NCBI GenBank assembly: GCA_024226515.1
Contig: JAAELQ010000319.1
Coordinates: 1-64,000 of the forward strand
Direction of reading: 5' to 3'
Source of the DNA: a bacterium
GTDB taxonomy: Bacteria; Acidobacteriota; Polarisedimenticolia; Polarisedimenticolales; Polarisedimenticolaceae
Length of the DNA stretch: 64,000 bases
Of the stretch, positions 8,344 through 16,173 are shown piece by piece; positions within the stretch are counted from its first letter, which is position 1, and each line of letters begins with the position of its first letter. The notes below the pieces were generated by a model that saw only the letters and a list, made by a program, of their open reading frames with translations, searched no databases and was not told the origin of the DNA. A program made the translations under genes and the position numbers.

Positions 8344-9315
8344 CTACGAGTCTGCCTGTCCGGCCTGTTCTTCCTGCCTGAAGATGCGCACGGTCTTCTT
8401 CGACCCGCGCCCCTCCGATCGCGAATCCACGCCGTCGATCTCACGCGCCGTCAGGTGCACCAGCCGCCGCTCGTAGGCGTTCATCGGATGCAGGCGCTTG
8501 GATTTGCCGGTCTGCGTCACCTGCTGCGCGACCTCACGCGTCAGCTCGACCAGATCCGCGTCGCGCCGCTTGCGCCGACTGCCCGACACGCGGATGCGCT
8601 CGACGCCGTCCCACGAGCGGCGCGCCATGCGGTTCAGCAGGAACTGCAGCGCCGCCATTCCGTCGGCGTTCTTGTTCGTCAGGCGCTTCACGTCGTCGCC
8701 TTCCAGCTCGATGGAGATCTCGCCGCCCTCGACCGCGGTCTTGGTCTCGATCTCGAGTTGCATCAACTCGAGGATGCGCGTCAGCTTCTCCTCGAGGTTC
8801 TGCAGCTGCTCGGCGGGCACGGTGCCGGCGGCGGCGCGCGGCGCGTTCTCTTCTCGCGCCGGCCGCTCCGCCTCGCGAGGCGCGGCCTCGGGCTGGATCG
8901 CGGCGGGCGAACCCGCCCCCGAACGCGTGCGGCGACCCGAGCGACGGCCGCGACGGCGATTGCGCGATCGTCCCGACGGCTTGGACTCCGCTCCGACCTC
9001 GGTCCGAGCCTGCGCATCGCCCTCCGCCTTCGCAGCCCGGGCCGGGGCCGCCGACTTGCGGCGCCGCGGTTCCTGTGGCGGAGGCGCTTGCGGCGCTTGC
9101 AGCGCTTGCGGCGGCTGCGGCGGCTGCGGCAACTCCTCGTGCAGGGGAGGCATGATCCGGATGCGCACGCTCCTGGCCCCGATGCCGAAGATGCCTCGGC
9201 GACCGGTGTCCATCATCTTGTAGTCCAGATCGTCCTCGGGAATGCCCAGCTTCTGCGCAGCGGCGGCCAGCGCCTGCTCGAGGTCCTTCCCTTCGAAGAT
9301 CGGCTCGTCGGTCAT
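8344..9315 (-). CDS. khpB: RNA-binding protein KhpB (Jag)
   Basis: The 323-residue protein has three recognisable parts. Residues 1-55 form a Jag_N domain (EGKDLEQALAAAAQKLGI, 'GRRGIFGIGARSVRI'). A Pro/Gln-rich then very basic linker follows (about 60-150). The C-terminus has a KH domain with 'LTNKNADGMAALQFLLNRMA' and an R3H domain whose RLHPMNAYERRLVHL matches the R-x-x-x-H core. It binds RNA and in other bacteria affects cell division and envelope genes. It lies 4 bp after yidC, the usual arrangement. The long linker is unusual. Confidence 0.93.
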   Translation of the reverse strand: MTDEPIFEGKDLEQALAAAAQKLGIPEDDLDYKMMDTGRRGIFGIGARSVRIRIMPPLHEELPQPPQPPQALQAPQAPPPQEPRRRKSAAPARAAKAEGDAQARTEVGAESKPSGRSRNRRRGRRSGRRTRSGAGSPAAIQPEAAPREAERPAREENAPRAAAGTVPAEQLQNLEEKLTRILELMQLEIETKTAVEGGEISIELEGDDVKRLTNKNADGMAALQFLLNRMARRSWDGVERIRVSGSRRKRRDADLVELTREVAQQVTQTGKSKRLHPMNAYERRLVHLTAREIDGVDSRSEGRGSKKTVRIFRQEEQAGQADS

Positions 9316-9319
9316 CGCT

Positions 9320-11044
9320 TCATGCCTTCTGGGCCGCGGCCTCCAGCCGGCCCGTCGTTCGATTCACCAGCCACTGCTGACCGATGCCCAGGATGTTGTT
9401 CATGAACCAGTACAGCACCATGCCTGCCGGCATCTGGATGCAGATGAAGGTGAACATGATCGGCATGAACATCATCATCCGCTGTTGCTGCAACTGTTGC
9501 GGATCCTTGACCTTGTTCATCGCCATCTTCTGCTGGACGAACATCGTCACACCCATCAGCAGTGGCGTAATGTACAGCGGATCCTGCCGCGAGAGGTCCT
9601 GGATCCAGCCGAAGAACGGCTCGCCGCGAATCTCGATGGCGACCGTCAGCATGTTGTAGAAGCCGATCAGGATCGGGAACTGCGCCAGCATCGGAAGGCA
9701 ACCCGTGATGCCGCCCATCGGGTTGACGCCCTCGCTCTTGTACAGCTCCATCGTCTCCTGGTTGACCTTGGCCCGCGTCTGCGAGTCCTTCTTCTTGTAC
9801 TTGGCCTTGATCGCCTTGATCTTCGGCTGCAGCCGCTGCATCTGCAGCTGCGCGCGTTTCATGCTGACCATCGAGTACTGGTTCACCGGGAACAGCAGCA
9901 CGCGCAGGATCAGCGTGGCCAGGATGATCGCCAGGCCCCAGTTGGCGGCGATGTGATCGTGAATCCACAGCAACCCGAAGAACAGGTACTTCGTGATCTG
10001 GTACAGGAAGCCGTTGGACGAGAACCAGACGACGCCCTCGAGCTCGTGCCCCACACGCGCCAGCATGCGGTAGTCTTTCGGCCCGACGTAGAGTTGAGCG
10101 CCGCTGTCGGTCACGCTGACCGAGAAGACCGACTGCTTCAGCTCGTCCGGCTCGTCCTCGCCGGGGGCGACGATCGGCAACACCTCGACGCCGCGCCAGC
10201 GCGCGGTCACCAGCGGCTGCTCGTTCGGCACGACGAGCGCCGCGAAGTACTGATCTTCCAGGCCGGCCCAGCGGACGTCGCCGGTCGCCTCGGCACCCTT
10301 GACCGTGGCGCCGCGCTTCTTCAGGTGCGTGACGAGCCCGTCGCGATTCCACACGCCGCTGCCGCTGTAGTAGTGCGTGCCCTTTTCCTTGGTTCCGCCG
10401 CGCGCCGAGAAGCCCGGACCCCACGACAGTCGCGCGGGCAGCAGCCGGCCGCGATCGTTGACCTCGACCTCGACGTCGACGAGCCACTCGCGATCCCAGA
10501 AGGTGAACGACTTGCGCACCTCGAGACCGCGTCCGTCGGCCCATTCGAAGTTGACCTTCTGACCCTCGGCTCCGTCGTCGCCGTAGACCGTCTCGAGCTC
10601 GTGGCGGAAGAGCGCGGCGTTGATCTCCTCGGCCAGCGACGGCGGGTCGATCTCGATCGCCAGCGGGCGCAGCCGGTTGTCGACGAACTCCGGAATCAGG
10701 TTCAGCCGGTTGCCGTCCTCGCCGGTGTAGTTGGCCAGCGTCCACGCCAGCACCGAGCCGCCCTCGTTCGTGAACACGACCTCGGCGATCCCGTTGTCGA
10801 GTCGGATCTGCTCCTGCATCTCCGCGCCGACCGGCTGCGCCGGTTCGGGCTCCGCGCCGGGATCCTGGGTGACCTCCGCCGGGCGTTCGGCGCGGTCCGC
10901 GGGCTCACGCTCGGGCTGCGCGACCTCCTCACCGGTCTGCGGCGGGACGGGCTTCGGCTCGGGCTTGGGCGGCGGAAAGATCGCCCACCAGCCGATCATC
11001 ACCGCGGCGGACAGAACAATGGCGAGAATCAGTCGTTTTTCCAT
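9320..11044 (-). CDS. yidC: Membrane protein insertase YidC
   Basis: YidC inserts and folds inner-membrane proteins, alone or with SecYEG. The 574-residue protein has the Gram-negative layout: a first transmembrane helix at about 4-22, a Pro/Glu-rich linker, a large periplasmic beta domain (about 75-345), and the five-helix insertase core (LLWIHDHIAANWGLAII, 'QYSMVSMKRAQLQMQRLQPKIKAIKAKY', 'GGITGCLPMLAQFPI', 'FMPIMFTFICIQMPAGMVLYW'). The periplasmic domain implies an outer-membrane-bearing host. It is 9 bp from yidD. Confidence 0.97.
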   Translation of the reverse strand: MEKRLILAIVLSAAVMIGWWAIFPPPKPEPKPVPPQTGEEVAQPEREPADRAERPAEVTQDPGAEPEPAQPVGAEMQEQIRLDNGIAEVVFTNEGGSVLAWTLANYTGEDGNRLNLIPEFVDNRLRPLAIEIDPPSLAEEINAALFRHELETVYGDDGAEGQKVNFEWADGRGLEVRKSFTFWDREWLVDVEVEVNDRGRLLPARLSWGPGFSARGGTKEKGTHYYSGSGVWNRDGLVTHLKKRGATVKGAEATGDVRWAGLEDQYFAALVVPNEQPLVTARWRGVEVLPIVAPGEDEPDELKQSVFSVSVTDSGAQLYVGPKDYRMLARVGHELEGVVWFSSNGFLYQITKYLFFGLLWIHDHIAANWGLAIILATLILRVLLFPVNQYSMVSMKRAQLQMQRLQPKIKAIKAKYKKKDSQTRAKVNQETMELYKSEGVNPMGGITGCLPMLAQFPILIGFYNMLTVAIEIRGEPFFGWIQDLSRQDPLYITPLLMGVTMFVQQKMAMNKVKDPQQLQQQRMMMFMPIMFTFICIQMPAGMVLYWFMNNILGIGQQWLVNRTTGRLEAAAQKA

Positions 11045-11053
11045 GGGATGTCT

Positions 11054-11269
11054 TCAGGGAACCGGGTCGAAGCCACCCTTGGTAAACGGGTGGCATCGCG
11101 CCAGTCGGCACACGGCCAGGTACGAACCCCGCAGCACACCGTGGACCTCGATGGCCTCCATGGCGTACTCCGAGCAACTGGGTTGATAGCGGCACGCCGG
11201 CGGGAGGTACGGCGAGATGTACCGCTTGTAGAAACGGATGATGCCGATCAGGATCGATCGCGTCGCCAC
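11054..11269 (-). CDS. yidD: Membrane protein insertion efficiency factor YidD
   Basis: The 71-residue protein matches the YidD family along its whole length: 'IRFYKRYISPYLPPACRYQP', 'SCSEYAMEAIEVHG', and a C-terminus RCHPFTKGGFDPVP. Three conserved Cys are present (CRYQPSC and CRLARC). It is thought to aid YidC-dependent insertion. The GTG start overlaps the end of rnpA by 22 bp, as is common in this operon. Confidence 0.95.
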   Translation of the reverse strand: MATRSILIGIIRFYKRYISPYLPPACRYQPSCSEYAMEAIEVHGVLRGSYLAVCRLARCHPFTKGGFDPVP

Positions 11270-11670
11270 TGTTCGATCCTCCGCGTCAAGCGACGCATGG
11301 CACTCGTGAACTCACGCTTGAGTTCTTCGGGTTCACGCTCGAGCAACGAGCGACGAGCGTTGACGACGACGTCGATTCCCGGCGCAGCGTCCCACGAGTT
11401 GCGGCGGAACACGTCACGCAAGCGGCGCTTGATCCGGTTGCGCACGACCGCGCCTCCGACCTTGCGGGTCGCCGTGATTCCCAGGCGACAAGCGCCGACG
11501 TCGTTCGGCATGCCGAACAGCGTAAACGACGCACTGCTCACCCGTCTTCCCTCGGCGTAGACCGTGAGGTATTGGCGGCGAGCCGTGAGTCGATGAGAAC
11601 GAGGAAACCGCTGATCGGTCTTAGACGGCGATGCGCTTGCGACCCTTCCGGCGGCGGCGGGCAAGGACAA
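11248..11670 (-). CDS. rnpA: Ribonuclease P protein component
   Basis: RnpA is the protein subunit of RNase P, which matures tRNA 5' ends. It carries the family core: RLTARRQYLTVYAEGRRV, 'CRLGITATRKVGGAVVRNRIKRRLRDVFRR' with the RNR motif, and the C-terminal 'LEREPEELKREF' helix. The only usable start is TTG at 11670 (or TTG 11664), which lies inside rpmH. AAGGGAGG sits five bases upstream of it, inside the rpmH coding sequence. The protein therefore has an N-terminal extension of about 20 residues and overlaps rpmH by 50 bp. Confidence 0.93.
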   Translation of the reverse strand: MSLPAAAGRVASASPSKTDQRFPRSHRLTARRQYLTVYAEGRRVSSASFTLFGMPNDVGACRLGITATRKVGGAVVRNRIKRRLRDVFRRNSWDAAPGIDVVVNARRSLLEREPEELKREFTSAMRRLTRRIEQWRRDRS

Positions 11671-11755
11671 GTCGCCCTCCCTTGGTCCGCATGCGCGCGC
11701 GAAACCCGTGCTTCTTGCACCTCTTGCGATTGTTGGGCTGAAACGTGCGTTTCAT
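11621..11755 (-). CDS. rpmH: 50S ribosomal protein bL34
   Basis: A 44-residue frame encodes a textbook bL34: MKRTFQPNNRKRCKKHGFRA, then MRTKGGRLVLARRRRKGRKR and IAV. It is the first gene of the minus-strand run rpmH-rnpA-yidD-yidC-khpB-mnmE. A consensus promoter stands 49 bp upstream of the ATG. The 3' third of the gene also encodes the start of rnpA in another frame. Confidence 0.97.
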   Translation of the reverse strand: MKRTFQPNNRKRCKKHGFRARMRTKGGRLVLARRRRKGRKRIAV

Positions 11756-11803
11756 TGATCTCTTCTTCTTTTGTGTTGTCCTGACCGGCCGTTGAGAGCC
11801 GGT

Positions 11804-11832
11804 ATGGTAGGAGAGGGCCCCCGGAGTGTCAA
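11804..11832 (-). promoter_or_regulatory. Sigma-70 promoter of rpmH
   Basis: On the minus strand a perfect -35 TTGACA (11827-11832) is followed by a 17-bp spacer and a -10 TACCAT (11804-11809). It points into rpmH and probably drives the whole ribosomal/insertase/tRNA-modification run. Confidence 0.8.
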
Positions 11833-11989
11833 GAATCGGAGAAAGAGGCCCGCCGAACTGTTGCCTCCCTTCGACCGCTCATGGTAACCTCGCCCGGCCT
11901 TTCGCACGGGGGCCAGTTCATCAAAACTTTCCGGTAGGCGTTCGCCTTTCGAGGCTGAGGATTCGTGTCGATTCATCGTCGACCCCATC

Positions 11990-12220
11990 GTTTCTATCCA
12001 CCTCAAAAAAAACGACTTACCGAGCAAGGCGAACGCAGTTTACATAATCTTTTTGCCCCTGTTTCAGCCAGCCCGCCCAACTCCTCACAGATCGGATACT
12101 TAGCTCGTCCACGTGTTATCCACAGGTGTGGAAAACCTGTGTACGAATAGGCATGGTGTGCGATCTTTAAATAGGTTTACGACGATTAAGCCATTAATTC
12201 CTTCAGTCCGGGGGTAGGAA
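11990..12220. other. Probable replication origin segment upstream of dnaA
   Basis: This gene-free stretch between rpmH and dnaA is much more AT-rich than the window. It holds a perfect DnaA box TTATCCACA (12116-12124), a near box TTTTCCACA on the other strand (12127-12135), and a dyad CACAGGT-N7-ACCTGTG (12121-12141). AT-rich blocks lie around 12038-12056 and 12165-12200, candidates for duplex unwinding. The dnaA promoter must also lie here, but I see no convincing -35/-10 pair. The remainder of the gap (11833-11989) shows nothing clear. Confidence 0.7.
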
Positions 12221-13543
12221 TTGGAATCTGTGGTCACGGACAACACCTGGGTCAAGGTCCTCGGGAGGATCGAGCCCAAGGTCAGCTCGCACTCGTTCAG
12301 CACCTGGTTCAAACCCACCTGCTACGTCGGCGAGGACGCGGCCAGCGTCAGCGTGCGCGTTCCGAACGCCTGGTTCGCCGAGTGGCTCAAGACCAACTAT
12401 TCCGCCCTGATCCAGGACGCCCTGCGCGAGCTGCAGCGCCCGGGCGTCGCCGTGGAGTTTCTGCCGGAAGAGCAGCCCGACCCGGCTGCAGCCGGTCCGG
12501 TCGCCCAGCCGACTCCGGGGGACGTCGCCGGAGCCAAGCTCAATCCCAAGTACAGGTTCGACTCCTTCGTGGTTTCGTCCTGTAATCAGTTCGCTCACGC
12601 CGCCGCGACCGCCGTCGCCGAGCAGCCCGCGCGCGCCTACAACCCGCTCTACATCTATGGCGGTGTCGGGCTGGGCAAGACGCACCTGATGCAGGCGATC
12701 GGTAACCTGATCGCGTCGCAGGGCCGGCTGCGCATGCAGTACCTGTCCAGCGAGACGTTCATGAACGAGCTGATCAACTCGATTCGCTTCGAGAAGACGT
12801 TCGAGTTCAAGCAGCGCTATCGCAACGTCGACGTGCTGCTGATCGACGACATCCAGTTCCTCGCCGGCAAGGAACGAACCCAGGAGGAGTTCTTCCACAC
12901 GTTCAACGCGCTACACGATGCCGAGAAGCAGATCGTCATCACCAGCGACGTGCCGCCGCGCGAGATTCCCACGCTGGAAGAGCGCCTTCGCTCCCGCTTC
13001 GAATGGGGTCTGATCGCCGACATGCAGCCGCCGGATCTCGAGACCAAGGTCGCGATCCTGCGCAAGAAGATCGAGACCTCGCCCGTCTCCGTGCCCGACG
13101 ACGTATCGCTGTTCATCGCCTCGAACTGCGGCTCCAACGTCCGAGAGCTCGAGGGGGCCTTCAACAAGGTCGTGGCCTATGCATCGATGTCGGGGCGCAC
13201 GATCGATCTCGAGCTGGCCAAGGAGACGCTGCACGACTTCATGCCGACCATTTCGCCGGCCGCGACCGTGGACAGCATCATGAAGCTGGTCAGCAACTAC
13301 TACAACCTGACCGTCAGCGACCTCAAGTCGAAGAACAACAGTCCACAGATCGCGTTCCCGCGGCAGGTGGCGATGTACCTCTCGAAGAAGTTGACGAGTT
13401 GTTCGCTGCCGGAGATCGGACGACGGTTCGCCGGCAAGCACCACTCGACCGTGATTCACGCCGTGCAGAAGATCGACAAGAAGCGAGACGACGAGAAAGA
13501 TTTCGACAGGCTGCTCGATAGCTTCATTCAATCGCTCAACTAG
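12221..13543 (+). CDS. dnaA: Chromosomal replication initiator DnaA
   Basis: DnaA binds DnaA boxes and melts the origin. The 440-residue protein has domain I (residues 1-80, 'HSFSTWFKP'), a short Pro-rich linker, an AAA+ domain with Walker A GGVGLGKT at about 147-154, Walker B LLIDDIQFLAGKE, and a C-terminal DNA-binding domain with the signature FAGKHHSTVIHAVQKI. The TTG start at 12221 has a GGGGG ribosome site about 7 bp upstream; a GTG at 12230 is the alternative. Putative origin sequence lies on both sides. Confidence 0.97.
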   Translation: MESVVTDNTWVKVLGRIEPKVSSHSFSTWFKPTCYVGEDAASVSVRVPNAWFAEWLKTNYSALIQDALRELQRPGVAVEFLPEEQPDPAAAGPVAQPTPGDVAGAKLNPKYRFDSFVVSSCNQFAHAAATAVAEQPARAYNPLYIYGGVGLGKTHLMQAIGNLIASQGRLRMQYLSSETFMNELINSIRFEKTFEFKQRYRNVDVLLIDDIQFLAGKERTQEEFFHTFNALHDAEKQIVITSDVPPREIPTLEERLRSRFEWGLIADMQPPDLETKVAILRKKIETSPVSVPDDVSLFIASNCGSNVRELEGAFNKVVAYASMSGRTIDLELAKETLHDFMPTISPAATVDSIMKLVSNYYNLTVSDLKSKNNSPQIAFPRQVAMYLSKKLTSCSLPEIGRRFAGKHHSTVIHAVQKIDKKRDDEKDFDRLLDSFIQSLN

Positions 13544-13787
13544 TTAGCGGATTTCCACAGGTGTCCGCAGTGGAAAGGATGTGGATGGTTTCCGATCGGC
13601 GACGCACGGGATTCACCCACCGTTTCTCCGCGAATCCCTGTCGGGATATCCTCAACTCAGAGAGAAGCTAAACCATAGAATTCACGCGATGTTACGGAGT
13701 TTTCCCCACCGTCTACATCTCTTCTACTTCGGCTGTTAATTACCTATTCATCTGATATCTTGAGCAGATCTAAGGCACGAGGAAGTC
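13544..13787. other. dnaA-dnaN intergenic region with DnaA-box-like sites
   Basis: This gene-free stretch of 244 bp has TTTCCACAG at 13552-13560 and TGTGGATGG at 13580-13588, each one or two mismatches from a DnaA box. An AT-rich part follows at 13725-13765 just before dnaN. With the region upstream of dnaA it could form a bipartite origin. Confidence 0.55.
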
Positions 13788-14942
13788 ATGGAATTCGTCA
13801 TCAAGAAACAGGATCTGGTTCGTGAGCTCCAGACGGTCACAGGTGTGGTCGAGAAGCGAGCCACCATTCCGATCCTGGCCAACCTGCTGCTCGAGACGAA
13901 GAACGACGGCCTGCAGGTCGGCGCCAGCGATCTCGAGATCACGATTCGCGGAACCGCGCCGGCGAAGGTGAAGAAGGAAGGCAGCGTCACGCTTCCGGCG
14001 GCGAAGCTGCACGAGATCGCTCGCTCGCTGCCCGATGCCGACGTGACGTTCAAGCTGATGGACCGCTTCCAGGTCGCTATTCAGTGCGAGCGCACGCGCT
14101 ACCGCATCGCCGGCCAGGCGCGCGACGACTTCCCGAACTTCCCCGAGGTCGACTTCGACAAGGGGATCAAGCTACCGGGTCGCCTGTTGCACGGGATGAT
14201 CGAGCGTGTGGCCTTCGCCATCACGACCGAGGACCCGCGCTACTCGCTCAACGGGGCGCTGGTCCTGCTCGAGAAGGGCAAGCTGACGCTCGTGGCAACC
14301 GACGGTCACCGTCTGGCCTACATCTCGCAGCCGGTCGACGTCGAGGCGCCGGGCGGAGAGCTCAAGGCGATCGTCCCGCGCAAGGCGCTGGCCGAGGTGG
14401 CCAAGCTGACCGCGGACCTCGACGAGAAGGACGAGCTGACCTTCGGCAAGAGCGACAATCAGATCTTCTTCGGCGTAGGACGCCACGTGCTGACCTCCAG
14501 CCTGCTCGAGGGCAACTTCCCGCGCTACGAGAACGTCATGCCGGAGTCCTGCGGAACCTCGATCTCGGTTCCGACCGACGATCTGACGCACGCCGTGAAG
14601 CGCGTCTCGCTGCTGGCCAGCGACCGCTACGGACGCGCCGTCAGCCTGAAGCTGTCGTCCGGAAAGCTGGATCTCTCGAGCAAGACCGAGATGGGCGACG
14701 CCGAGGAGAGCCTCGAGGTCACCTACGACGGTCAGGAGATGGCGATCGGGTTCAACGCCCGCTATCTGCTGGACTACCTGGCGGTCGTCGGAAGCTCCAC
14801 CGTGCAGCTCGACCTCAATCCCGTGAAGAAGGGCGAGGACGAGTCCAAGAAGGTCGACCCCGGCGACAAGCCCGGGCAACTGCGCCCCGAGCCGTCCGGC
14901 AATCTCGACTATCGCTACATCGTCATGCCGATGCACCTGTAG
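13788..14942 (+). CDS. dnaN: DNA polymerase III sliding clamp (beta subunit)
   Basis: DnaN is the ring-shaped processivity clamp of the replicative polymerase. The 384-residue product fits the family: MEFVIKKQDLVRELQTVTGV, 'ATIPILANLLLETKNDGL', 'LVATDGHRLAYIS', and the C-terminal 'NARYLLDYL'. The last 45 residues contain an unusual charged insertion (KKGEDESKKVDPGDKPG) before the conserved 'YRYIVMPMHL' end. The ATG is preceded by GAGGAAG. recF follows after 10 bp. Confidence 0.97.
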   Translation: MEFVIKKQDLVRELQTVTGVVEKRATIPILANLLLETKNDGLQVGASDLEITIRGTAPAKVKKEGSVTLPAAKLHEIARSLPDADVTFKLMDRFQVAIQCERTRYRIAGQARDDFPNFPEVDFDKGIKLPGRLLHGMIERVAFAITTEDPRYSLNGALVLLEKGKLTLVATDGHRLAYISQPVDVEAPGGELKAIVPRKALAEVAKLTADLDEKDELTFGKSDNQIFFGVGRHVLTSSLLEGNFPRYENVMPESCGTSISVPTDDLTHAVKRVSLLASDRYGRAVSLKLSSGKLDLSSKTEMGDAEESLEVTYDGQEMAIGFNARYLLDYLAVVGSSTVQLDLNPVKKGEDESKKVDPGDKPGQLRPEPSGNLDYRYIVMPMHL

Positions 14943-14952
14943 TTCTCTTCCG

Positions 14953-16068
14953 GTGTGGCTCTCCGAGCTAGAAGCCGACAGGCTACGCAACCTCAAGGCC
15001 GTCAGCCTTGGTCTCTCGGCGGGGCTGACCCTGGTCGTCGGACGTAACGGTCAGGGCAAGACCAGCCTGCTGGAGTCGATCTACCTGCTGGCCACGGGCA
15101 GCTCGTTCCGTACCCGTCGCCTCGACGACCTGATCAACTGGAACGACGGTCCGCTGAGGATCGGCGGCAAGGTCGAGGGTCTCCACGGCAACCGGCGCCT
15201 GGGAGTCGTGCTGGACGGTGACGCGCGGCGGCTGCTGGTCGACGGCGCCGAGCGAGACCTGGATGATTTCCTCGGCCGACTGGACGTGGTGGACCTGAAC
15301 GGCGAACGGATGAAGGTCCTCCGCGGCGGGCCGGACGAGCGGCGCCGTTTCCTCGATCGGGGCATCGTGGGCCTGAAGCCGTCGTTCCTGAAGAGCCTGG
15401 GCGAGTACCGGCGCGTAGTCCAGCAACGAAACGCCCTGCTGCGTGAGGGGGCGTACTCGGGGCGAGCGACGCTCGGTGCGGAACTGGACGTGTGGGACGA
15501 GCGCCTCGTCCTGGCCGCGACCGAGGTGCACCGGCGTCGCCGGGAGTACGCTGTGGGCCTGTCCGGAGAGCTGGGAGAGATCTGCCGCGCGCTGGTCCCC
15601 GATCGAGGCGAGCTGTTGCTGCGCTACCAGCCCTCGCCGGCCGCAGCAGCGACGGACGACCCCGCCGAATTTCCAAGGATCTACGCCGAGGCCGTCGCGC
15701 GGGGCCGGGGGAAGGATCGCGCTGTGCGACATACGTGCTGCGGTCCGCACCGCGACGATCTGACCGTAGAGCTGAACGGCGTCGACCTGAGACGGTTCGG
15801 CTCCGCGGGGCAGGTCCGGGCGGGGATGATTGCGCTCAAATTTGGTAAACTAATGATGCTTCAGAAGGACCGAGGGGAGGCCCCCCTGTTCCTCATGGAC
15901 GACTTCGACTCGGACCTCGACGAGGTCCGGGCCTCCGCCCTGGCCGGCTTCCTCCAAGAGGGAGGGTTCCAGGCCCTGGTGGCGACGTCGAAGGAGAACA
16001 TGGCCAGCCGATTGGGCGTCTCATGCACGAGGATCCGCATGGACGACGGGGTGGCTTCGGCCGCCTGA
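14953..16068 (+). CDS. recF: DNA replication and repair protein RecF
   Basis: RecF is an SMC-like ATPase that with RecO/RecR loads RecA at gaps. The 371-residue protein shows Walker A GRNGQGKTSLLESIYLL, 'FLDRGIVGLKPSFLKSLGEYRRVVQQRNALLR', the signature around 'GSAGQVRAGMIALKFG', and Walker B LFLMDDFDSDLD. The start is GTG at 14953. Its position between dnaN and gyrB is the classic origin order. Confidence 0.95.
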   Translation: MWLSELEADRLRNLKAVSLGLSAGLTLVVGRNGQGKTSLLESIYLLATGSSFRTRRLDDLINWNDGPLRIGGKVEGLHGNRRLGVVLDGDARRLLVDGAERDLDDFLGRLDVVDLNGERMKVLRGGPDERRRFLDRGIVGLKPSFLKSLGEYRRVVQQRNALLREGAYSGRATLGAELDVWDERLVLAATEVHRRRREYAVGLSGELGEICRALVPDRGELLLRYQPSPAAAATDDPAEFPRIYAEAVARGRGKDRAVRHTCCGPHRDDLTVELNGVDLRRFGSAGQVRAGMIALKFGKLMMLQKDRGEAPLFLMDDFDSDLDEVRASALAGFLQEGGFQALVATSKENMASRLGVSCTRIRMDDGVASAA

Positions 16069-16173
16069 ATCGGACGGTTGTTGTCCGTCCACGTTAGGTG
16101 ACGAGTACCGGTGAGCGATCTCCGCGGTGGGCTCGAAGGAGTCGCCGATGGAACGGTCCCGGGGAGAGAACGA

